Position numbers and translations under genes: made by a program
DNA from: an uncultured Caulobacteraceae bacterium
GTDB lineage: Bacteria; Pseudomonadota; Alphaproteobacteria; Caulobacterales; Caulobacteraceae
Direction: 5' to 3'
Assembly: GCA_937910255.1 (NCBI GenBank)
Contig: CALEOQ010000152.1
Coordinates: 1-6,615, forward strand
DNA: 6,615 bases
Shown: positions 1 to 5,803 of the stretch, piece by piece
Numbering within the stretch: position 1 is the stretch's first letter
Layout: every line of letters starts with the position of its first letter
The notes under the pieces: model-generated
Seen by the model: only the letters and a program-made list of their open reading frames with translations
What the model was told of the DNA's origin: nothing
The model's database searches: none

Positions 1-1374
1 GCCGCCGCTGAGACTATCTACACGCCGCTCGGCCGCGGTGTTGCGGAACAGGAAGCGGGCGAGCGCAGCGTGCGCCCCATTGGCGTCGGCGTCGGGGTTC
101 AGGCGCAGGAAGGCGTCCAACAGGGTTTCATCCGGCCGCAACATGGCGGTCTGCTGGTCGAACACGGCGGCTGGGACCCACAGCCGCGCCACGCCGGCCT
201 GCGGGGCGATCTCGCCGGCGGCCAGCTTCAGCAGGGTGGTCTTGCCCGACCCGTTGGGACCGGCGACGGCCACACGCTCTGGCCCGGTGATGTCCAGGGA
301 CAGGTTCTCGAACAGCCGGCGGCCATCGGGCAGGCTGTGGGCGACCCTGTCGAGGGTCAGGACGCGACGTCCGGCCGCCAGGCCGCAGGACGGCAGGTCG
401 AAGCCGAGCCGGCGCACCTGCTCGACCGCCCCTTGCGCCTCGGCCAGCCGCGCGCTCAGGGCCTCGCGGCGGCGCTCGGCCAACAGGTTCTGCCGACCGC
501 CGGAGTTTTCCGCCTGCTCGGCCCGGGCGCCCAGCAGGATCTTCGGCTCGCTGCCCCGCGCGGCGAAGCGCCGGCCGCCCGCATCCCGACGCGCCTTGCG
601 CTCCCGTTCGGCCTGGGCGTCGCGGCCGGCTCGGGCCAGGTCGCGGGCCGCGCTGTCGAGGGCCTGTTCTGCGGCGACCTCTTCCTGCGCCTTGCGCTCG
701 GCATAGAGGTCGTAGTTCCCGCCATAGAGCCGCGCCCCCAGGCTCGAAAGCTCCACGATCCGGTCGGTCTGACGCAGCAGCTCCCGATCGTGGCTGACCA
801 CGATGGCGCCGCCCCGCCATTGTGCCAGCACATCGGCGACCAGCGCCCGGGCCTCGGCGTCGAGATTGTTGGTCGGCTCATCCAGGATCAGCAGATCAGG
901 CGCCTGGACCAGCAGGCCTGCCAGGGCCGCGCGCGTCGCCTCTCCGCCGCTCAGGCTGGCGACCGGTCGCTGGGGATCGAGGCCGGCCAGGCCCACCCGA
1001 GCCAGCGCCGCGTCAAGACGCGACGGCAGGGTCCAGTCGGCTTCGGCCATATCGGCCTCGTCCCCGGCGCCCGCCTCCAACCGCGCCAGCCGTGACAGGG
1101 GCTCGCCAAGCCCCATAAGATCGGCGGCCCGGGCGCCCGGCGGCGGCTCCACCATCTGGCGCAGGACGCCGAGGCGGCCCTGGATCGCCACCGCGCCGGC
1201 GGCCGGCGTCAGCTCGCCCAGGATCAGGCGGATCAGCGTGGTCTTGCCCACGCCATTGCGGCCGACAAGGCCGGTGCGCTCTGGCCCGAAGGCCAGGGTC
1301 AGGTCGTCGAGGAGCCGACGGCCGTCAGGGGTGCTGTAGGAAAGACCGTCGAGGGTGACGAAGGGCGCAGACAT
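1..1374 (-). CDS. ABC-F family tandem ATPase, 3' end cut off by window edge
   Basis: Soluble protein with two ABC ATPase domains and no membrane segment, the ABC-F architecture; members act on ribosomes (translation factors or antibiotic protection). Reading from ATG 1374, 458 codons are open to the edge. Domain 1: Walker A GRNGVGKT at residues 38-45, signature LSGGE at 141-145, Walker B plus D-loop LLILDEPTNNLD at 161-172, H-loop SHDRE from 194 (His195). The interdomain linker (about 215-335) is rich in Ala, Arg and Glu, probably a helical hairpin, and contains PKILLGAR (277-284). Domain 2: Walker A GPNGSGKT at 372-379 and LSGG at 455-458, where the window ends. About 80-100 residues are missing. 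The two ATPase halves are strikingly alike (shared PDGRRL and GPER before each Walker A). No Shine-Dalgarno precedes ATG 1374; the bases just upstream read CTCCTCCC. No in-frame upstream ATG, GTG or TTG was found in the region I read, so 1374 is chosen because ATPase homology begins at once. The subfamily and any drug specificity cannot be told. Confidence 0.93.
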   Translation of the reverse strand, partial: MSAPFVTLDGLSYSTPDGRRLLDDLTLAFGPERTGLVGRNGVGKTTLIRLILGELTPAAGAVAIQGRLGVLRQMVEPPPGARAADLMGLGEPLSRLARLEAGAGDEADMAEADWTLPSRLDAALARVGLAGLDPQRPVASLSGGEATRAALAGLLVQAPDLLILDEPTNNLDAEARALVADVLAQWRGGAIVVSHDRELLRQTDRIVELSSLGARLYGGNYDLYAERKAQEEVAAEQALDSAARDLARAGRDAQAERERKARRDAGGRRFAARGSEPKILLGARAEQAENSGGRQNLLAERRREALSARLAEAQGAVEQVRRLGFDLPSCGLAAGRRVLTLDRVAHSLPDGRRLFENLSLDITGPERVAVAGPNGSGKTTLLKLAAGEIAPQAGVARLWVPAAVFDQQTAMLRPDETLLDAFLRLNPDADANGAHAALARFLFRNTAAERRVDSLSGG

Positions 1375-1435
1375 GGGAGGAGACCGTGGCGACGTGGGCG
1401 TGCTGGGCGGAGCGGGGGTCGCTTGCGGCGCGCAT
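1325..1435 (-). CDS. candidate 36-residue leader ORF overlapping the ABC-F start
   Basis: Starting at ATG 1435, 36 codons beginning MRAASDPRS end at TGA 1327-1325, about 50 bases inside the ABC-F gene and in another frame. It is preceded by AGAGGAGAG (1450-1442 on the minus strand), with 8 bases between GGAG and ATG, a much better ribosome binding site than anything before the ABC-F ATG. The peptide has no recognisable domain; it is rich in His, Arg, Ala and Ser. Some ABC-F resistance genes are controlled by leader peptides, which makes a regulatory uORF plausible. Alternatives are a chance ORF, or a one-base sequencing error in the CTCCTCCC stretch that would join this ORF to the ABC-F frame as its true N-terminus. 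Confidence 0.3.
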   Translation of the reverse strand: MRAASDPRSAQHAHVATVSSHVCALRHPRRSFLQHP

Positions 1436-1449
1436 GTCGGTCTCTCCTC
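1377..1449 (-). promoter_or_regulatory. inverted repeat in the ABC-F mRNA leader
   Basis: In the minus-strand transcript GAGGAGAGACCG (1449-1438) can pair with CGGTCTCCTC (1386-1377): ten base pairs with a two-base bulge, closing a loop of about 50 bases. The first arm contains the ribosome binding site of the leader ORF; the second lies two bases before the ABC-F ATG. Pairing would hide the leader's ribosome binding site, and translation of the leader would open the structure next to the ABC-F start. Because the second arm is simply anti-Shine-Dalgarno-like, chance complementarity is possible. Confidence 0.3.
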
Positions 1450-1464
1450 TGGTCTGAAGCCCCG

Positions 1465-1493
1465 GATGTAGTCGTCTCCGAGGCGGCATGCAA
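1465..1493 (-). promoter_or_regulatory. candidate housekeeping promoter for the ABC-F gene
   Basis: On the minus strand TTGCATG (1493-1487) is followed after 14 bases by ACTACATC (1472-1465). This fits the Caulobacter sigma-73 pattern TTGaCgS-N10-14-GCTANAWC, with 7 of 8 positions in the -10 element counting the free position. A start of transcription near 1458 would place the strong ribosome binding site of the leader ORF close to the RNA 5' end and give about 85 bases of leader before the ABC-F ATG. Seen by consensus match only. Confidence 0.5.
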
Positions 1494-1526
1494 ATTCGCG
1501 GCGGATTGGCGGCCTCCGCCGTTGCG

Positions 1527-1551
1527 TTGCCGAGGCGGCGCGACCTAACCT
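1527..1551 (+). promoter_or_regulatory. weak candidate promoter for the dipeptidase gene
   Basis: TTGCCGA (1527-1533) followed after 10 bases by CCTAACCT (1544-1551) is a partial match to TTGaCgS-N10-14-GCTANAWC: the -35 part is good, the -10 part keeps only the central CTA. If used, transcription would begin just upstream of the GTG at 1584, agreeing with the signal-peptide start and excluding the ATG at 1488. Confidence 0.2.
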
Positions 1552-1583
1552 CCGCCCTCCATCGCATCCTGGGGGTCCGTCTC

Positions 1584-2789
1584 GTGAACATCCGCTCCAT
1601 TCTGCTCGCTGGCCTGTTGTCCACAGCCGCCGGCGCCGCCCTGGCCCAGACCCCGGCGGAGATGCACGAGGCCGCCACCGTGCTGGACACCCACTTCGAC
1701 ACCCCGGCCAATTTCGGGGCCGAGGGCTGGAGCATCATGGAGCGCCACGACGTCGCCGTGGACGGCACCCAGGTGGACTATCCCCGCATGGTCGAGGGCG
1801 GCGTCGATGGCGGGGTGTTCGTGATCTTCACCCCGCAGCGGGGCCGCGGTCCCGAGGCCGACGCCGAGGCCCGGGACCACGCCCTGGTCCGAGCCGGCGA
1901 GATCCTGCAGATGACGGCCAGGGAGCATGAGCACTTCGCCCTCGTCACCACCCCGGCCGAAGCCGCCGCGGCCGAGGCTGCGGGCAAGAAATTCGTCTTC
2001 ATCAGCATCGAGAACGGCGCGCCGGTGGCCGGCGACCTGACCCTGATGGACAGCTTCTACAAGCTCGGCGTCCGGATGATGGGGCCGGTCCACTTCGCCA
2101 ATAACGACCTGGCCGACTCCTCCACCGATCCCAAGGGCCCGGAATGGGGCGGGCTGAGCGAAAAGGGCCGCGCCTTCGTCGCCCGGGCCAACCAGCTCGG
2201 CGTGGTGATCGATCCCAGCCACGCCTCGGACCAGACCCTCGACCAGATCCTCGATCTTTCCACCGCCCCGGTGATCCTGTCCCATTCCGGCGTGAAGTCG
2301 GTCTATGACCACCCGCGCAACATCCCTGACGACCTGCTGCGCAAGTTGGCGGCCAAGGGCGGGGTGATCCAGGTCAACGCCTTCTCGGGCTATATGGTCG
2401 ATGTGCCGCGCATCCCCGAGCGGCAGGCGGCGCTCACCGCCCTCACCGCCAAGTACGGCCAGCGCCGGGACGTGGCGGCGGAGAACCGCGACGCCTATCT
2501 GGCCGAGCTGGCGGCTATCGAGGCGGCCTATCCCCTGCCCCGGGCCAATCTCGACGACCTGATGAAGCACATCCTGCATGTGGTCGAGGTGGCCGGCATC
2601 GACCATGTGGGCCTGTCGGGGGACTTCGACGGCGGCGGCGGGATCGAGGGGCTGGAGGATGTCACCACCTTCCCGACGCTCACCGCGCGCCTGGTCGCGG
2701 CCGGCTTCACCCAGGATGACCTCAACAAGTTCTGGGGCGGCAACGCCCTGCGGGTCTTCGGCGAGGTCCAGGCCGCCGCGGCCCCCTGA
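1584..2789 (+). CDS. secreted M19 family membrane-type dipeptidase (zinc)
   Basis: Peptidase M19 (renal dipeptidase family) enzyme that hydrolyses dipeptides with a binuclear zinc site; here probably periplasmic. Start: GTG 1584 gives 401 residues and a textbook signal peptide (MNIR, hydrophobic 5-20, cleavage after ALA at 21). There is no lipobox Cys. GGGGG at 1571-1575 may serve as ribosome binding site. The frame is open back to ATG 1488, but that start would put 32 residues with an RRR cluster before the signal. Metal ligands expected from the family are all present: His37 and Asp39 in DTHFD, bridging Glu143 in SIENG, His213 in DPSH, His234 in LSHS. Substrate-site equivalents also present are His170 (PVH), Arg245 (HPRN) and Asp347 (SGDFDG). 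The C-terminal WGGNALRVF is typical. The gene stands alone on its strand, divergent from the ABC-F gene, and ends just before the uvrA control region. The physiological substrate (peptide scavenging or cell-wall D-amino-acid dipeptides) cannot be told. Confidence 0.93.
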   Translation: MNIRSILLAGLLSTAAGAALAQTPAEMHEAATVLDTHFDTPANFGAEGWSIMERHDVAVDGTQVDYPRMVEGGVDGGVFVIFTPQRGRGPEADAEARDHALVRAGEILQMTAREHEHFALVTTPAEAAAAEAAGKKFVFISIENGAPVAGDLTLMDSFYKLGVRMMGPVHFANNDLADSSTDPKGPEWGGLSEKGRAFVARANQLGVVIDPSHASDQTLDQILDLSTAPVILSHSGVKSVYDHPRNIPDDLLRKLAAKGGVIQVNAFSGYMVDVPRIPERQAALTALTAKYGQRRDVAAENRDAYLAELAAIEAAYPLPRANLDDLMKHILHVVEVAGIDHVGLSGDFDGGGGIEGLEDVTTFPTLTARLVAAGFTQDDLNKFWGGNALRVFGEVQAAAAP

Positions 2790-2795
2790 GGCGCT

Positions 2796-2824
2796 TTGTT
2801 CCCGGCTTGTTCTCGTGTTATCTC
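2796..2824 (+). promoter_or_regulatory. candidate uvrA promoter
   Basis: TTGTTCC (2796-2802), 14 bases, then GTTATCTC (2817-2824) fits TTGaCgS-N10-14-GCTANAWC with 6 of 8 in the -10 element. Transcription would start near 2831, leaving about 63 bases of 5' UTR before uvrA. The LexA box overlaps its -35 and spacer, as expected for a LexA-repressed promoter. A second -10-like ACTACATA at 2836-2843 has no good -35. Confidence 0.45.
2798..2812 (+). promoter_or_regulatory. LexA (SOS) box upstream of uvrA
   Basis: GTTC at 2798-2801 and GTTC at 2809-2812 are separated by exactly seven bases, a perfect match to the alphaproteobacterial LexA operator GTTC-N7-GTTC. It lies about 80 bases before the uvrA ATG and overlaps the likely promoter. 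uvrA is a classic SOS gene, so site, position and target agree. Expected effect: LexA repression relieved by RecA-promoted LexA cleavage after DNA damage. Confidence 0.88.
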
Positions 2825-2852
2825 TGAGTCCCGGCACTACATAGAAACCGGC

Positions 2853-2890
2853 TGTCTGGAACCTGGGCGGCCGGCAGGGTTTCCAGGACA
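2853..2890 (+). promoter_or_regulatory. 5' UTR hairpin covering the uvrA ribosome binding site
   Basis: TGTCTGGAACC (2853-2863) can pair with GGTTTCCAGGACA (2878-2890): eleven base pairs with two single-base bulges and a 14-base GC-rich loop. The 3' arm contains the uvrA Shine-Dalgarno CCAGGA (2883-2888), and the ATG at 2894 follows immediately. An alternative pairing uses GAAACC (2844-2849) with GGTTTC (2878-2883). Either could lower uvrA translation or respond to some signal; no known riboswitch class is recognised. Confidence 0.4.
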
Positions 2891-2893
2891 ATC

Positions 2894-5785
2894 ATGGCCG
2901 ATCAGCTGAACTTCATCCGCGTGCGCGGCGCGCGGGAGCACAACCTCAAGGACGTCAATGTCGACATCCCGCGGGGCGAGCTGGTGGTGCTTACGGGCCT
3001 GTCCGGCTCGGGCAAGAGTTCGCTGGCCTTCGACACCATCTATGCCGAGGGTCAGCGGCGCTATGTGGAGAGCCTCTCGGCCTATGCCCGCCAGTTCCTG
3101 GAGCTGATGAGCAAGCCCGACGTGGACCTGATCGAGGGTCTCTCGCCGGCCATCTCCATCGAGCAGAAGACCACCAGCCGCAATCCGCGCTCCACCGTCG
3201 GCACGGTGACGGAGATCCACGACTATATGCGCCTGCTGTGGGCGCGGGTCGGCATTCCCTATTCGCCGGCCACCGGCCTGCCCATCGAGAGCCAGACCGT
3301 CAGCCAGATGGTCGACAAGCTGACCGCCCTGCCCGATGGCGAACGACTCTATCTGCTGGCCCCGGTGATCCGCGGCCGCAAGGGCGAATACCGCAAGGAT
3401 ATCGCCGAGTGGCAGCGGGCGGGCTTCCAGCGGCTGAAGATCGACGGGACCTTCTATCCCATCGAGGATGCGCCCACCCTCGACAAGAAGTTCAAGCACG
3501 ACATCGACATCGTCGTGGACCGGCTGGTCACCCGGGGTGACCAGGAAAGCCGCTACGCTGACAGCCTTGAGACCGCCCTGCGCCTGGCCGACGGCATCGC
3601 CACGGCCGAATGGGCCGACGTGGCCGAGGGCGAGACCGAGCCGCGGCGGATCATCTTCTCAGAACGGTTCGCCTGCCCGGTCTCGGGCTTCACCATCAGC
3701 GAGATCGAGCCCCGGCTTTTCTCGTTCAACAACCCTTTCGGTGCCTGCCCGGCCTGTGACGGCCTGGGCGCCAAGCTCGCCTTCGACGCCGACCTGGTGA
3801 TCCCCGACAAGGACAAGCCCCTGCACAAGGGCGCCGTCGCCCCCTGGTCCAAGGGGCCCTCGCCCCTCTACACCCAGACCCTGCAGGCCCTGGCCCGCCA
3901 CTACGACTTCTCGATGGACGAGCCGTGGTGGAAGCTGCCGGAGGCGGCCAGGGACGTGGTGCTTCACGGCTCCAAGGGCCAGAAGATCCACTTCGTCTAT
4001 GACGACAACGCCCGCAAGTACGAGGTCAACAAGACCTTCGAGGGCGTCCTGCCGAACCTGGAGCGCCGGTGGCGCGAGACCGACTCCGCCTGGGTGCGCG
4101 AGGAACTGGGGCGGTTCCAGTCGGAGACCCCCTGCGAGGTCTGCGAGGGCTATCGCCTGAAGCCCGAGGCCCTGGCGGTGAAGATCGACGGCCGGCACAT
4201 CGGCGAGATCTCCCGCCTGTCCATCCAGCATGCCCGGGACTGGTTCACCTCCCTCGAGCAGAGCCTGAGCGATAAGCAGATGGAGATCGCCCGGCGGATC
4301 CTGAAGGAGATCAATGACCGCCTGCGGTTCCTGGTGGATGTGGGGCTGAACTACCTCAACATGTCGCGCAATTCCGGCACCCTGTCCGGCGGCGAAAGTC
4401 AGCGCATCCGCCTGGCCAGCCAGATCGGTTCTGGGCTCACCGGCGTGCTCTATGTGCTGGACGAGCCGTCGATCGGCCTCCACCAGCGCGACAATACCCG
4501 CCTGCTGAACAGCCTTCGTGGCCTGCGCGACCTGGGCAATTCGGTGCTGGTGGTCGAGCACGACGAAGAGGCCATCCTGACGGCCGACTATGTGATCGAC
4601 ATGGGTCCGGCCGCCGGCGTTCACGGCGGCATGATCGTCGCCGAGGGCACGCCTGAGCAGGTGATCGCCAATCCCAAGAGCGTGACCGGCCAGTACCTGT
4701 CCGGGGTCCGCGAGATCGCCGTGCCGCGGGACCGCCGGCCCATCTCTAAGAAGAAGGTGGTCCGCATCGTCGGCGCCAGCGGCAACAATCTAAAGGACGT
4801 GACCGGCGAAATCCCCGTCGGCGTCTTCACCTGCATCACCGGCGTCTCCGGCGGTGGCAAGTCGACCTTCACCATCGAGACCCTCTACAAGGCCGCGGCC
4901 CGACGCCTGCACAACGCCAGCGACGCCCCGGCCCAGCACGAGCGGATCGAGGGGCTGGAGAACTTCGACAAGGTCATCGACATCGACCAGTCGCCCATCG
5001 GCCGCACCCCGCGGTCGAACCCGGCCACATACACCGGCGCCTTCCAGCCGATCCGCGACTGGTACGCCGGCCTGCCCGAGGCCAAGGCCCGAGGCTATGG
5101 GCCGGGGCGGTTCTCGTTCAACGTCAAGGGCGGGCGCTGTGAGGCCTGTCAGGGCGATGGCCTGATCAAGATCGAGATGCACTTCCTGCCCGACGTCTAC
5201 GTCACCTGCGATGTCTGCAAGGGCAAGCGCTACAACCGCGAAACGCTGGAGATCCAGTTCAAGGGCAAGTCGATCTCCGACGTCCTCGACATGACCGTCG
5301 AGGAGGCCGCCGAGTTCTTCAAGGCCGTGCCCACCGTCCGCGACAAGATGGAGACCCTGAAGCGGGTGGGCCTGAGCTACGTCAAGGTCGGCCAGCCGGC
5401 CACGACCCTGTCGGGCGGCGAGGCCCAGCGGGTGAAGCTCTCCAAGGAGCTGTCGCGGCGGGCCACGGGACGCACCCTCTACATCCTGGACGAGCCCACC
5501 ACAGGCCTGCACTTCGAGGACATCCAGAAGCTGGTGGAGGTGCTCCACGAGCTGGTGGACCAGGGCAATACGGTGGTGGTCATCGAGCACAATCTCGACG
5601 TCATCAAGACCGCCGATTGGCTGCTGGACTTCGGCCCCGAGGGCGGCGACGGGGGCGGCGAGATTGTCGCCGTGGGCACGCCCGAGGCCGTGGCCGCCCA
5701 GCCCGCCAGCTGGACCGGCCGCTATCTCAAGGATGTGCTGGATCGCCACGAACAGCGCCGCCTGGCCCGCCGCAAGAGCGCCTGA
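2894..5785 (+). CDS. uvrA: UvrA, excinuclease ABC subunit A
   Basis: Damage-sensing ATPase of nucleotide excision repair; a UvrA dimer finds lesions and loads UvrB. The 963 residues are full length (E. coli 940). ATG 2894 has CCAGGA five bases upstream, and the protein opens with the usual IRVRGAREHNLK. ATPase I: Walker A GLSGSGKSS at 35-43, signature LSGGES at 497-502, Walker B LYVLDEPS at 519-526, His556. UvrB-binding and insertion regions lie between (about 130-400). ATPase II: Walker A GVSGGGKST at 650-658, LSGGEAQ at 839-845, Walker B LYILDEPTTGLH at 862-873, His899. Zinc motif in domain II is intact: CEAC 749-752 and CDVC 772-775. In domain I, CPAC 285-288 and CEVC 414-417 are present, but the CxxC seen at E. 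coli 253-256 reads C261-P-V-S264. The C-terminal tail is basic (RRLARRKSA). SOS control is indicated by the LexA box. A nucleotidyltransferase gene follows after 18 bases. No sign of damage or transfer. Confidence 0.98.
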   Translation: MADQLNFIRVRGAREHNLKDVNVDIPRGELVVLTGLSGSGKSSLAFDTIYAEGQRRYVESLSAYARQFLELMSKPDVDLIEGLSPAISIEQKTTSRNPRSTVGTVTEIHDYMRLLWARVGIPYSPATGLPIESQTVSQMVDKLTALPDGERLYLLAPVIRGRKGEYRKDIAEWQRAGFQRLKIDGTFYPIEDAPTLDKKFKHDIDIVVDRLVTRGDQESRYADSLETALRLADGIATAEWADVAEGETEPRRIIFSERFACPVSGFTISEIEPRLFSFNNPFGACPACDGLGAKLAFDADLVIPDKDKPLHKGAVAPWSKGPSPLYTQTLQALARHYDFSMDEPWWKLPEAARDVVLHGSKGQKIHFVYDDNARKYEVNKTFEGVLPNLERRWRETDSAWVREELGRFQSETPCEVCEGYRLKPEALAVKIDGRHIGEISRLSIQHARDWFTSLEQSLSDKQMEIARRILKEINDRLRFLVDVGLNYLNMSRNSGTLSGGESQRIRLASQIGSGLTGVLYVLDEPSIGLHQRDNTRLLNSLRGLRDLGNSVLVVEHDEEAILTADYVIDMGPAAGVHGGMIVAEGTPEQVIANPKSVTGQYLSGVREIAVPRDRRPISKKKVVRIVGASGNNLKDVTGEIPVGVFTCITGVSGGGKSTFTIETLYKAAARRLHNASDAPAQHERIEGLENFDKVIDIDQSPIGRTPRSNPATYTGAFQPIRDWYAGLPEAKARGYGPGRFSFNVKGGRCEACQGDGLIKIEMHFLPDVYVTCDVCKGKRYNRETLEIQFKGKSISDVLDMTVEEAAEFFKAVPTVRDKMETLKRVGLSYVKVGQPATTLSGGEAQRVKLSKELSRRATGRTLYILDEPTTGLHFEDIQKLVEVLHELVDQGNTVVVIEHNLDVIKTADWLLDFGPEGGDGGGEIVAVGTPEAVAAQPASWTGRYLKDVLDRHEQRRLARRKSA

Positions 5786-5803
5786 ACCCTAGGGGAACCC
5801 GCC

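Noticed and set aside
70..1095. 341-codon plus-strand frame opposite the ABC-F gene
   Set aside because: The minus strand here reads clear Walker A, signature, Walker B and H-loop motifs; the plus frame has none.
1488..1583. ATG 1488 as the dipeptidase start, with GAGG four bases upstream
   Set aside because: It would place an Arg-rich 32-residue extension before a normal signal peptide, overlaps the opposite promoter, and precedes the candidate plus promoter.
1545..2891. 448-codon open frame on the minus strand opposite the dipeptidase
   Set aside because: It mirrors a gene with signal peptide and complete M19 catalytic residues; its product is repetitive Gly/His/Asp/Val sequence with no motif. 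Long antisense frames are expected in GC-rich DNA.
3659..4624. 321-codon minus-strand frame inside uvrA
   Set aside because: Shadow of the conserved uvrA frame, with no domain or ribosome binding site evidence. The similar minus frame at 4790-5749 was rejected for the same reason.
5787..5794. Palindrome CCCTAGGG just after the uvrA stop, as a terminator or operator
   Set aside because: Eight bases with no loop and no following T run; it overlaps the ribosome binding site of the next gene, so it is not a credible terminator.
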